The position numbers were made by a program, and so were the translations under genes. A stretch of DNA of 42,318 nucleotides from Nitrospirota bacterium (GTDB lineage: Bacteria > Nitrospirota > Thermodesulfovibrionia > Thermodesulfovibrionales > JdFR-85). Location: positions 1 through 42,318 of the forward strand of contig WGEZ01000055.1 of NCBI GenBank assembly GCA_015492515.1, read 5' to 3'. Below, piece by piece: positions 7,075 to 15,085 of the stretch. The number at the start of each line of letters is the position of its first letter. Position 1 is the first letter of the stretch. The notes under the pieces were generated by a model. It saw only the letters and a list, made by a program, of their open reading frames with translations, did not search any database and had not been told where the DNA came from.

Positions 7075-8640
7075 TCATCGCCCCCTCCGGCCCCTTCTGA
7101 AGAAGCCGAGCACGGTCCTGAGCTCGTCGCTCCCGAGCACCGCGGCCGCCGCGAGGTAAACCCCTGCCGAGAGGAGCATGGTCCCGCCGAGGTAGAGGGC
7201 CTTCCTGAGGGACTCACCGCTCGTCTCCCAGAGACCGCCGTGGAGCACCGACCACGCCGCCACCCCCATTACGACGGAGGCGGCGAGGGTCTTCAGGAAG
7301 GAGACGAGTATCCGCCTCCCCTCCAGTGTACCGAGCCTCCTTCGGAGGAGGTAGAAGAGGATGGAGAAGTTGACGCCCGATGATACCGAGTTGGCGAGGG
7401 CGAGCCCGCCGTGACCGAGCGGGCCCATCAACAGGAGGCTGAAGGCTATGTTGGTCACCAGCGCCAGGAGGGCGACCTTCACAGGGGTGCGCGTATCCTG
7501 CATCGAGTAGAAGGCCGCCACCACGACCCTCACGCCGACTATCGACCAGATACCAAGGGCGTAGAAGGCGAGGGCGAAGGCGGTACCCTCAGTGGCTGCC
7601 AGGTCGAACTCCCCCCTCTGGAAGAGGAGGTTGACGATCGGAAACCTTAGGGCGATGAGCCCCACCATCGAGGGGAGGGCCATGAAGAAGAGTAGCCTCA
7701 GGGAGAAGGAGAAGTCCTTCCTCAGGGACTCCATGTCACCCCTTGCGGCATGCTCAGCGAGTGCGGGGAGGGCCGCCGTGCCCATGGCCACGCCGAAGAC
7801 GCCGACGGGAAACTGGATGAGCCTCATCGCATAGTACAGGTAGGTGATACTCCCGTGGGAGAGGAAGGAGGCGAGTATGGTGCTCACGAATATATTGACC
7901 TGCGCCACTGCGAGGCCGAGTGTGGTGGGAAGGACCAGCCTGCCCATCCTCCTCAACCCCTCGTGTCCGAACCCGGTATCGAACCCGAAGCGGTACCCCT
8001 TCCTCAGGAAGGACGGCACCTGGGTGGCGAACTGGATGCCCCCCCCGAGGGTGACGCCGACGGCGAGGGCGAGGACCGGACGGTCCAGGAGGGGGTACAG
8101 CAGCACCGTGGCGGCGATGATCGCCACATTGAACCATGCAGATGCAAGGGCGGGGACGAAGAAGACCCTCTTTACGTTCAACGCACCCATGACCAGGGCC
8201 GAGAGGCTGGCAAACAACAGGAAGGGGAACATCACCCTCGTCAGCAGAACGGTGGTCGAGAGCTGCTCGGGGTCTTTAAAGCCCGGTGCGATCACCCTGA
8301 CGATGAGCGGTGCAAAGACGATCCCGAAGAAGCAGAGGGCCCCCACCGTCAGGAGTATGAAGGTGAAGGTTATCCTCACCAGCCTCCCTGCCTCCCCCTC
8401 GCCCATCACCGTCTTCGTCTGGGTGAGGACGGGGATGAAGGCGGAGGACATCGAGCCCTCGGCGAGGAGCTCCCTCAGGAGGTTCGGTATGCGGAAGGCG
8501 ACGAAGAAGGTGTCCGTGAGTCCCGTCGCACCGAAGAACCTGGCGATCACCATATCCCTGACGAAACCGAGGATGCGGCTGAGCACGGTGGCCGTCGATA
8601 TGAGGGATGCAGACCTCGCGATCCTCCCCTTCTCACGCAT
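7075..8640 (-). CDS. murJ: Lipid II flippase MurJ
   Basis: This 521-residue polytopic protein has about 14 predicted membrane helices, the MurJ/MviN size. The N-terminus carries the family pattern T-V-L-S-R-I-L-G-F-V-R-D-M-V-I-A-R-F-F-G with its conserved arginines. It continues with D-T-F-F-V-A-F-R-I-P-N-L-L-R-E-L-L-A-E-G and a downstream S-S-A-F-I-P-V. MurJ flips lipid-linked peptidoglycan precursor across the inner membrane and belongs to the MOP exporter superfamily. The ATG at 8640 is 7 bases after an extended -10 element and has no clear Shine-Dalgarno sequence. The MscS gene follows on the same strand. Confidence 0.96.
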   Translation of the reverse strand: MREKGRIARSASLISTATVLSRILGFVRDMVIARFFGATGLTDTFFVAFRIPNLLRELLAEGSMSSAFIPVLTQTKTVMGEGEAGRLVRITFTFILLTVGALCFFGIVFAPLIVRVIAPGFKDPEQLSTTVLLTRVMFPFLLFASLSALVMGALNVKRVFFVPALASAWFNVAIIAATVLLYPLLDRPVLALAVGVTLGGGIQFATQVPSFLRKGYRFGFDTGFGHEGLRRMGRLVLPTTLGLAVAQVNIFVSTILASFLSHGSITYLYYAMRLIQFPVGVFGVAMGTAALPALAEHAARGDMESLRKDFSFSLRLLFFMALPSMVGLIALRFPIVNLLFQRGEFDLAATEGTAFALAFYALGIWSIVGVRVVVAAFYSMQDTRTPVKVALLALVTNIAFSLLLMGPLGHGGLALANSVSSGVNFSILFYLLRRRLGTLEGRRILVSFLKTLAASVVMGVAAWSVLHGGLWETSGESLRKALYLGGTMLLSAGVYLAAAAVLGSDELRTVLGFFRRGRRGR

Positions 8641-8647
8641 AGGTGAG

Positions 8648-8656
8648 ATTATATCA
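8648..8656 (-). promoter_or_regulatory. Extended -10 promoter of murJ, probably giving a leaderless mRNA
   Basis: The minus strand reads TGATATAAT, a perfect TGN extended -10, ending 7 bases before the murJ ATG. No -35 consensus is visible. Transcription is expected to begin at or one base before the ATG. Confidence 0.5.
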
Positions 8657-8711
8657 GGTCGAGAGGACTGAAGGAAAATCCGGCTTGAGGATGCACTCCC
8701 TCGGTCAGCCG

Positions 8712-8720
8712 TGGTATACT
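8712..8720 (+). promoter_or_regulatory. Extended -10 promoter for the small basic protein and trpC
   Basis: TGGTATACT at 8712-8720 fits TGN plus a TATAAT-like hexamer. It lies 26 bases before the TTG start at 8747, leaving room for the strong AAAGGAGG ribosome binding site. It is divergent from the murJ promoter. Confidence 0.45.
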
Positions 8721-8746
8721 AAGACGTTTGAAGAAAGGAGGCGGTC

Positions 8747-8944
8747 TTGGGAAAGAATGCAAGGGCCTACAAGAGCCAGAAGAGGAAGAAGGAGTTGATG
8801 CGTCAGAAGAAGCAGGAGAGGAAGAGGCAGAGACGGTTCGGAAAAGCCGGCGACCAGGAGGGCGGGGTGACGGAGGGGACCGGCACACCAAACCCGGATG
8901 GGCATACTCGAGGAGATACTCAGACGGAAAAGGGCGAGGGTTGA
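8747..8944 (+). CDS. Small Lys/Arg-rich protein upstream of and overlapping trpC
   Basis: A TTG start with AAAGGAGG five bases upstream opens a 65-residue protein. Its first 35 residues are strongly basic and helical (MGKNARAYKSQKRKKELMRQ, then more Lys/Arg/Gln). The last 30 residues are Gly/Thr/acid-rich, look unstructured, and run 47 bp into trpC in another frame. The basic N-terminal part resembles small uncharacterised proteins that I recall from anaerobic proteobacteria and relatives, and it could bind nucleic acid or ribosomes. The strong ribosome binding site and own promoter favour a real gene. The overlap may couple its translation to trpC. Function unknown. Confidence 0.65.
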   Translation: MGKNARAYKSQKRKKELMRQKKQERKRQRRFGKAGDQEGGVTEGTGTPNPDGHTRGDTQTEKGEG

Positions 8945-9680
8945 GGAGCGGAGGGCGAAGAGCCCCCTCCCGGAGGTGAGGTCGAGGGCACGCAACGCCC
9001 CTCCGCCGCGGGACTTCCCCTCAGCCCTCAGGCGGGCTGAAGGCGAAGGGGTGAGGCTCATCGCCGAGCTGAAGAAGACCTCGCCGTCGAAGGGCCTCAT
9101 CAGGGAGGAGTTCGATCCCCGGGGCATAGCCGCGGTATACGAGAGGGCCGGTGCCTCGGCCATATCGGTCCTCACAGAGGAGGACTTCTTCGCCGGGAGG
9201 CTCGATTACCTCCCGGCGGTCAAGGAGGTCACCTCCCTCCCCCTGCTCAGGAAAGACTTCATATTCGAGGAGTACCAGGTGTACGAGGCAAGGGCCTGGG
9301 GCGCGGACGCGATCCTGCTGATCGCCGCAGCACTCTCCAGGCCGCAGGCCGGAGAGCTCTACCACCTCGCCGGTGAGATCGGCCTTGCCGTCCTGTTCGA
9401 GGTCCACCACTGGAGGGAACTCGATACGGCCCTGCTCATCGATGTACCGATCATCGGGATAAACAACCGCGATCTGAAGACCCTCACCGTCGATCTCCGA
9501 ACCACCGTTGAACTCCTGAAGGATATACCGGCGGGGAAGACGGTGGTGAGCGAGAGCGGCATCGAGACCAGGAGCGACGTGGAGCTCCTCGAGAGGGCGG
9601 GGGTGGATGCGGTCCTTGTCGGTACGGTCCTGATGGAGGCTGACGATATCGAGGCGAAGATCAGGGAACTCTTCGGCTGA
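8898..9680 (+). CDS. trpC: Indole-3-glycerol phosphate synthase
   Basis: TrpC converts 1-(2-carboxyphenylamino)-1-deoxyribulose 5-phosphate to indole-3-glycerol phosphate in tryptophan synthesis. The 260-residue protein is a complete TIM barrel. It shows I-A-E-L-K-K-T-S-P-S-K-G (catalytic Lys) near residue 55, L-L-R-K-D-F-I near 115 with the second catalytic Lys, I-G-I-N-N-R-D-L near 180, and the phosphate-binding S-E-S-G-I plus V-L-V-G-T at the end. The ATG lacks a good Shine-Dalgarno sequence, so its translation may depend on the overlapping small gene upstream. No other trp genes are in the window. It converges on the glutamate synthase operon, whose last stop begins directly after the trpC stop. 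Confidence 0.95.
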   Translation: MGILEEILRRKRARVEERRAKSPLPEVRSRARNAPPPRDFPSALRRAEGEGVRLIAELKKTSPSKGLIREEFDPRGIAAVYERAGASAISVLTEEDFFAGRLDYLPAVKEVTSLPLLRKDFIFEEYQVYEARAWGADAILLIAAALSRPQAGELYHLAGEIGLAVLFEVHHWRELDTALLIDVPIIGINNRDLKTLTVDLRTTVELLKDIPAGKTVVSESGIETRSDVELLERAGVDAVLVGTVLMEADDIEAKIRELFG

Positions 9681-12014
9681 TCAGACGTTCTCCACCATCT
9701 CCCAGACGCCGCAGGGGCAGATGCCCGCACAGAACCCGCATCCTATGCAGAGGTCGTCATCCACCACATAGGCGTAGCTGCCGTCCTGGTAGGCCTCCCT
9801 CCTGATCGCGCCGTAGTAGCAGGTAGCCTCACACATGCGGCAGTCCCTGCAGACCGCACAGGACATACACCGTGAAGCCTCGTTCTGGGGTGAGAAGGGC
9901 TCTCCGCGGCAGACGTCGTAGTAGGCGGTCTTTATCCTCTCCAGCGGAACGACCGGCCTCGGGGCCGGCCTGTGGTATGACCTTCCGGTGAGCATGGCGT
10001 GGATCGCCTCCGCAGCCCTCCTGCCGTGGCCTATGGCATGGGTGACGAGGCCCAGGCCCGTGGCGTCGCCGACGGCGAAGACCTTCGGGTCCGAGGTGTG
10101 ACCCGCCTCGTCCGCCTCGATCCAGCCGTCGCGGGTGGTGTGGACCGCAGGTGGCAGGAAGTCCGTCACCGGTGAATCACCTATGGATACGACGACGAGG
10201 TCGGCCTCCAGGGAGGTGCCGTCCTTGAAGTATATGCGGCCCTCCTCCTTTGCGTACCTCTCGGTGAACCTGGGCCAGACGATCTTCGTCCCCAGCGACT
10301 CGGCGATCCTCAACTCCGTGCCGAACGCCGCCGGCTTCTGGATATCGACGGCGGTCACCTCCTCTGCTCCGGCGTGGAACGCCTGGGCAGCGACGTCCAT
10401 CCCCACGTTGCCGGCCCCTATGATCACCACCTTCTTGCCCTTCAGCTCCGGTGGCCTGCCGAGGTTGATCGCCTTCAGGAAGTCATAGGCGGTCACCATA
10501 TCCTCAGCACCTGGCAGATCGAGCCTCCTCGGCCTGTGGGCGCCGCAGGCGACCACCACCGCGTCGTGGCTCCTGTATATCTCGTCGAACCGTGCCCTGT
10601 CCACCCTCACGCCGAGGTGTATATTCACACCCATCGCCTCGAACCTCTTCAGCTCCGCCTGGAGCACCTCGTGGGGGAGCCTCTCCCTGGGGATGAAGTA
10701 CTCCACCTTTCCGCCGAGCCTCTCCTCGGCCTCGTAGAGGTCCACCTCGTGACCCTTGAGCACGAGCTGCCATGCAGCGGAGAGCCCGCCCGGGCCGCCG
10801 CCGATCACGGCCACCTTCCTCCCGGTCTTCTCTGCAGGCCGGGGTGGCCTTGCATCGAGGCTCGCCCTGCCGAGGCCCTTGATGTCGAGGGGTTCATCCA
10901 CCATCGATCTGGTGCAGGCCGCCATGCAGGGGTTGGGACAGATCTCGCCGCAGACCGTTGCAGGCAGCGGGCTGTAGAGCATGATCAGGTCGAGGGCCTC
11001 CCTGAGCCTCCCCTCCCTTATAAGCTGGGCACGCCTCTGGGTCGGTATGCCCGAGGGACAGTTGTACTCGCAGGGCGGTGCATACTTGTCGTTGTTCCAG
11101 ACAGGCCTGTACCTCCTGTCGGCACCGGTGGTGACGTAGGGGAGGACCGTCTGGGGGTGGGTGATGTACTCGGCGAATATACCGCCCCTGCCCACACCCG
11201 GCTCCCAGTGGGACTCCCTGAACTCCTGGATCGACATCTTGAAGGGCTTCCTCTTCGCCCGCTCCTGGGCCGTGTAGGGTATGAGCTTCTTCCACTCACC
11301 CGGAGAGGCTGTGAGCTCCTCGTAGTACGGGGACCTCTCGATCGCCTCGAGGAAGGGCCTCATGTTCCTCTTCAGCCACTCCCAGTCCTGATCGGTGAGG
11401 TCCAGGAGCTTCACGTCCGACTCGCTGTAGCCCTCGATGGGGCCCCGGAAGTAGATCACCCCTCCGACCATGCCCACGCAGGGCCTGTAGCCGAGTACGT
11501 TCTTCGGGTTCCTCGGCTCCACCCCGCAGACCACCGCGATCCCGCCCGCCTTGAACTCGGCGAAGGTGTCGCCCACGTCCCTGAAGTACCATGACTGGGG
11601 CGGGTCGAACCTCGGGTTGTGCTTGGTCATCGTATCACACCGGGCGCCTCCGCCTCCCTGGACGTAGAGGACGCCCTGGGCGGCGGCGTTGTGGGCGCCG
11701 TTGGTGACGTCGCCGAGGACCGTTATCCTCGCACCGCAGTTGAGCCAGCCCACGTCATCGGAGCCGCTCCCCTTCAGGAGGATCTCGGTGCCGAACATCC
11801 CCATGCTCCCGAGACGCTGACCCACCGGGCCCTCGACGATTATCCGCACCGTCTCGCCCCTGGGCCAGATACGGCCGCCGATGCCGTGTTGACCGTCCGC
11901 TACCACATGGAGCTCCCTCGCCCCCCGGCGCACGGCCTCCTGTATCTCCTCCTCAAGTACCCTTGAGGGGATCCTCCTGCCGTCGACGTTTCCTCTGATC
12001 GTGACCTTCTTCAT
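9681..12014 (-). CDS. Fused glutamate synthase GXGXG domain, GltD-like oxidoreductase and ferredoxin
   Basis: This 777-residue protein joins three modules. Residues about 1-270 are the GXGXG beta-helix domain of glutamate synthase (the archaeal-type GltB3 piece), seen in repeated Gly-rich turns such as V-L-Y-V-Q-G-G-G-G-A. Residues about 310-700 are a GltD/NfnA-like flavoprotein: a Cys-rich Fe-S helical part (C-E-Y-N-C-P-S-G and C-G-E-I-C-P-N-P-C-M-A-A-C), an FAD motif V-I-G-G-G-P-G-G-L-S-A-A, and an NAD(P)H motif V-I-I-G-A-G-N-V-G-M-D. The last 50 residues are a ferredoxin-like region with C-I-G-C-G-F-C-A-G-I-C-P. It would pass electrons to the synthase subunit encoded upstream. It is the last gene of the operon, 84 bp after the synthase, with no strong ribosome binding site visible. 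Confidence 0.88.
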   Translation of the reverse strand: MKKVTIRGNVDGRRIPSRVLEEEIQEAVRRGARELHVVADGQHGIGGRIWPRGETVRIIVEGPVGQRLGSMGMFGTEILLKGSGSDDVGWLNCGARITVLGDVTNGAHNAAAQGVLYVQGGGGARCDTMTKHNPRFDPPQSWYFRDVGDTFAEFKAGGIAVVCGVEPRNPKNVLGYRPCVGMVGGVIYFRGPIEGYSESDVKLLDLTDQDWEWLKRNMRPFLEAIERSPYYEELTASPGEWKKLIPYTAQERAKRKPFKMSIQEFRESHWEPGVGRGGIFAEYITHPQTVLPYVTTGADRRYRPVWNNDKYAPPCEYNCPSGIPTQRRAQLIREGRLREALDLIMLYSPLPATVCGEICPNPCMAACTRSMVDEPLDIKGLGRASLDARPPRPAEKTGRKVAVIGGGPGGLSAAWQLVLKGHEVDLYEAEERLGGKVEYFIPRERLPHEVLQAELKRFEAMGVNIHLGVRVDRARFDEIYRSHDAVVVACGAHRPRRLDLPGAEDMVTAYDFLKAINLGRPPELKGKKVVIIGAGNVGMDVAAQAFHAGAEEVTAVDIQKPAAFGTELRIAESLGTKIVWPRFTERYAKEEGRIYFKDGTSLEADLVVVSIGDSPVTDFLPPAVHTTRDGWIEADEAGHTSDPKVFAVGDATGLGLVTHAIGHGRRAAEAIHAMLTGRSYHRPAPRPVVPLERIKTAYYDVCRGEPFSPQNEASRCMSCAVCRDCRMCEATCYYGAIRREAYQDGSYAYVVDDDLCIGCGFCAGICPCGVWEMVENV

Positions 12015-12098
12015 ACCGAATTCGTTGAACCGTGACGGTTACGCCGCCCGCATCCTGAGGCGTCCAGCGTCGAAGGCGGGCTTCGTCACGCCTCTATT

Positions 12099-13760
12099 TC
12101 AACAGGCATAGCTTATCTCCAGCCGTTCGGCGATGGCCGGGTCGTCCGCGCTGATCCCGTCGGACATCCCGATGGGGAGCTCCGTGCTCCTCCCCATGGG
12201 TGCAAAGATCTTCCTCAACTCCACATCCACCGCCTTGAAGACCTCCACCACCCGCTCCGCGACCCTGTCGGGATCGAGCCTCCGGTAGAGTTTCGGGTCC
12301 TGTGTGGTGATGCCCCTCGGGCACCTACCGATGTTGCAGATATTGCAACGGTTGTATTCGTCGCCGAAGCAGCCCGCCGCCGCCTGCATGATGTACTTCC
12401 CTACGGCGACGGCCGAGGCGCCGAGCATGAAGAGGGCGGCTGCATTCGCAGCGAGGTTGCCCTTCTTCCCCACCCCGCCTGCAGCGATCAGGGGCAGTTC
12501 GTTCTGTTTGCCCTGCCGCACGAGGTCGAGGTAGCACTCCCTGATGTTCGATGCAATGGGATGGCCCATCTTGTCCATCGAGACGTTGTAGGCGGCCCCT
12601 GTACCGCCGTCCTCACCGTCTATGGAGAGTGCCGCAGCATAGGGGTTCCTCACCAGGTTGTTCAGGACCGCCCTCGCCGTCCTGGAGCCCGAGATCTTCG
12701 GGAAGACGGGTACCCTGAAGCCCCAGGCCATGTACATGGACTGGATCATCTTGGCCACCGACTCCTCGATGGAGTACTTCGTCTGGTGCGTGGGCGGTGA
12801 GGGCAGATCAACACCCATCGGGACCCCCCTTATCTCGGCGATCAGCTTCAGCACCTTGTGGGCCATCAGGAGTCCGCCGTCACCGGGCTTCGCACCCTGG
12901 CCGTATTTGATCTCGATCGCACAGGGGTCCTCCACCATCTGGGGGATCGCCCTCACGATCTCGTCCCAGCCGAAATACCCGGAGGCTATCTGGAGGATGA
13001 AGTACTTTATGAACCTCGACTTCAGCAGCCTCGGAGGCATCCCGCCCTCACCGGAGCACATCACCACAGGCATGCCCTCGACCTCGTTCAGGTAGGTGAT
13101 ACCCATCGCAAGCCCCTCCCACATGGTGGGCGAGAGCGCTCCGATCGACATGCTCCCTATCATCACTGGGTAGATCTCCCTCACTGGAGGGATGAACTTG
13201 CCCGAGGCCTTGTCCACCTCGAGCCTGCCGTCCACCACCCTGAGGGGCAGCTCGTCGGGCGGGAGGATCCTGCCCAGGTAGGTCCGTATCCTGAACTCGT
13301 GCCTCCCTGCATCGAGGGCGGGGTCTGTAAGCATGGATATCCTGGTGAACTTCAGCCTGTCCAGCGTGCCCGGCCGGGGGTCGTTCCGCCTGCCGCCGCG
13401 CCTGAAGGGATGCCCCCCCCTGTTCTTGTGGAAGAGGAACTTGTGCCGTGGATTGTACTCGGGCTCGATCGCCTCGTTGGGACAGACGAGCGCACACGTT
13501 GCACAGCCCGTGCAGTAGCGGCTGATGTCCGTTGACTGTTTGATCACCGTCACCACGCGCCTCACCGCCTTCGGCTCCGGCGTCGGGCCCTCGGACTGGA
13601 CGACCCTCTGGACGATCACCGATGGTTCTATGGAGAGCATGGGACAGACGGCGGTGCACCTGCCGCAGCGTTTGCACCTGTCATCCCTCCACTGGACTAT
13701 GTAGGGGAAGTCCTTCAGTGTCAGCTCATGATTGTGGTCCAGCCGCGCAGCTGGTTCCAT
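12099..13760 (-). CDS. Glutamate synthase, central FMN domain with N-terminal ferredoxin (archaeal-type GltB2)
   Basis: This 553-residue subunit makes glutamate from 2-oxoglutarate and ammonia. An N-terminal ferredoxin domain has two [4Fe-4S] motifs: C-K-R-C-G-R-C-T-A-V-C-P at 29-40 and C-T-G-C-A-T-C-A-L-V-C-P near 85-96. The rest is the FMN-binding alpha/beta barrel, including S-G-E-G-G-M, I-E-I-K-Y-G-Q-G-A-K-P-G, S-I-D-G-E-D-G-G-T-G-A-A and the 3Fe-4S-binding C-N-I-C-N-I-G-R-C-P-R-G. The frame is open far upstream, but the ATG at 13760 has a textbook AGGAGGTGA before it and begins the conserved part. The start lies 40 bp inside the amidotransferase gene, so the two are translationally coupled. 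The ferredoxin domain suggests ferredoxin or the fused oxidoreductase as donor. Confidence 0.92.
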   Translation of the reverse strand: MEPAARLDHNHELTLKDFPYIVQWRDDRCKRCGRCTAVCPMLSIEPSVIVQRVVQSEGPTPEPKAVRRVVTVIKQSTDISRYCTGCATCALVCPNEAIEPEYNPRHKFLFHKNRGGHPFRRGGRRNDPRPGTLDRLKFTRISMLTDPALDAGRHEFRIRTYLGRILPPDELPLRVVDGRLEVDKASGKFIPPVREIYPVMIGSMSIGALSPTMWEGLAMGITYLNEVEGMPVVMCSGEGGMPPRLLKSRFIKYFILQIASGYFGWDEIVRAIPQMVEDPCAIEIKYGQGAKPGDGGLLMAHKVLKLIAEIRGVPMGVDLPSPPTHQTKYSIEESVAKMIQSMYMAWGFRVPVFPKISGSRTARAVLNNLVRNPYAAALSIDGEDGGTGAAYNVSMDKMGHPIASNIRECYLDLVRQGKQNELPLIAAGGVGKKGNLAANAAALFMLGASAVAVGKYIMQAAAGCFGDEYNRCNICNIGRCPRGITTQDPKLYRRLDPDRVAERVVEVFKAVDVELRKIFAPMGRSTELPIGMSDGISADDPAIAERLEISYAC

Positions 13761-14848
13761 ACCTTCACCTCCTCTCCACGGGGTGACACGATCACCATGT
13801 CGTACTTCATCGGGAATACATCCCTCGAGCGGTCCCTGTCGGGCACCGCCCTGTCGAGGCCGCACTCCTCGGAAACGAGGGCGACCTTCCCCTTCACGCC
13901 GCCGACCACACCCGGTCTGAGCTTCTTCGAGTCCTGGACCATGAAGCACGTGCCCTCGGGCGTGAAACCTATCACACAGTTCGGCCCGTCGATACAGAGC
14001 GGCCTGAGGGAGACCTTCAGGAACCTGACCGCCTCGCTGTCCGGCCTCCTCTCTATCTCCGACTCCTTCAGGGGTGTGATGACGTCCTTGTAGTAGATCA
14101 GCGGGAGGCCGAGCCGCTTGCATACATAGTGGAGTATGTGGGTAAAGACCTCGCTGTCGCTGTTGTAGCCCACGTAGCCGTGGAACCCCCTGCTTGTGAG
14201 GAACTCCCTTATGGGGACGAAGGCGGTGTTCTCACCGTTCGTCATGGAGCCGTAACCCTGTATGAAGAAGGGGTGGCAGGCGTAGAGGTTGATGGCGTAG
14301 TTCGTGTTCTGCCTCCCCTGGGCGAAGATCACCCTCGCCTTCAGGGGTGCCTCGTCGAGGCCGAAGAACTCACCGAGCTGAAGGGGGTCGCCGACCTCCT
14401 TGATGGTTATCACGTCGGGGTAGAAGGAGAAGACGATGATCGACTCGTCCTCCTCGCCCATCCTCCTCAGGGCCACCCTCGTCCTGAGCAGGAGGTCCTC
14501 CTTCTCCTCGAAGGGCCTATCCCTGTAGTGATCGGGATATTCATAGACCCTTGCAAAATAGTAGTCACGCCTGGTGATGCCGGGAAGGGGCCTGATCCTC
14601 GGGGTCCATGTGTATTTGAGCTGGAAGCCGAGTCCGTCCATGTACTCATCGAGGACCTGGATGCCTGCCCTGGAACATATGCCGGAGAGGATGGGATAGT
14701 CCTTCAACTCCTCGAATTCTCCGCCGAGGTCCTTGAGGATGAGCCCCATGCCGGAGCCGTCATGACCCTCCTTCATGGTTTCCAGGGCGTGGAGGTTCTC
14801 CATCGGGGAGATGTACTCTGTGGATGTAATAGCTATCAGCCGACACAT
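13721..14848 (-). CDS. Glutamate synthase amidotransferase subunit (GltB1, class II GATase)
   Basis: This 375-residue Ntn-type glutamine amidotransferase releases ammonia from glutamine for the synthase encoded next. The start is placed at the ATG at 14848 because it gives M-C-R-L-I, making Cys2 the N-terminal nucleophile after Met removal. The upstream in-frame ATG would bury that Cys. Other class II features are H-D-G-S-G near residue 30 and the T-N-G-E-N substrate loop near 220. It is a stand-alone amidotransferase, as in archaeal-type split glutamate synthases. It is first in a three-gene minus-strand operon with a 40-bp overlap into the FMN subunit. A strong promoter lies about 190 bp upstream, behind a structured leader. 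Confidence 0.92.
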   Translation of the reverse strand: MCRLIAITSTEYISPMENLHALETMKEGHDGSGMGLILKDLGGEFEELKDYPILSGICSRAGIQVLDEYMDGLGFQLKYTWTPRIRPLPGITRRDYYFARVYEYPDHYRDRPFEEKEDLLLRTRVALRRMGEEDESIIVFSFYPDVITIKEVGDPLQLGEFFGLDEAPLKARVIFAQGRQNTNYAINLYACHPFFIQGYGSMTNGENTAFVPIREFLTSRGFHGYVGYNSDSEVFTHILHYVCKRLGLPLIYYKDVITPLKESEIERRPDSEAVRFLKVSLRPLCIDGPNCVIGFTPEGTCFMVQDSKKLRPGVVGGVKGKVALVSEECGLDRAVPDRDRSRDVFPMKYDMVIVSPRGEEVKVWNQLRGWTTIMS

Positions 14849-14943
14849 ATTCCCGGATTCCCTCTGTAACGAGGCTGAACCCCTTTCCACCCACCGAGGC
14901 CGAGGCCCTTCTCAGGGGAAAGACCGGCCGTTCGGGAGGTGGG

Positions 14944-14971
14944 CATCTTCCCCTTTCCTGAACGGAAGATG
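14944..14971 (-). promoter_or_regulatory. Stem-loop in the glutamate synthase leader
   Basis: CATCTTCC (14944-14951) and GGAAGATG (14964-14971) form a perfect 8-bp stem with a 12-base loop. It lies between the predicted promoter and the amidotransferase start, so it would fold in the leader mRNA. No riboswitch class was recognised. Confidence 0.4.
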
Positions 14972-14990
14972 TATCCTCGTTTTTTGGAAT

Positions 14991-15011
14991 AAAAAAAGGG
15001 GGTTACCCTTT
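14991..15011 (-). terminator. Terminator-like hairpin with U-tract in the glutamate synthase leader
   Basis: On the minus strand AAAGGG and CCCTTT pair around a 5-base loop, and the run of seven T continues after the stem. The stem is short (three G-C pairs). It sits about 30 nt downstream of the predicted start site, so it could attenuate the operon or end read-through from the upstream nuclease gene. Confidence 0.4.
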
Positions 15012-15041
15012 CTGTGGAATGGTAGATTTCCGTCGTCCTCA

Positions 15042-15071
15042 ATATTAAAACTTATCCGTCCCTTTTGTCAA
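15042..15071 (-). promoter_or_regulatory. Promoter of the glutamate synthase operon
   Basis: On the minus strand a perfect TTGACA (15071-15066) is followed after 18 bases by TAATAT (15047-15042). It starts 15 bases beyond the nuclease stop and would give a leader of about 180 nt. Confidence 0.55.
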
Positions 15072-15085
15072 ATATATCAGACGGT

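Noticed and set aside
12039-12101. In-frame reading through the UGA stop of the FMN glutamate synthase subunit for 19 codons
   Set aside because: The preceding residues (L-E-I-S-Y-A-C) look like the natural end, the extension resembles no family sequence and forms no redox motif. An open frame this short is expected by chance in GC-rich DNA.
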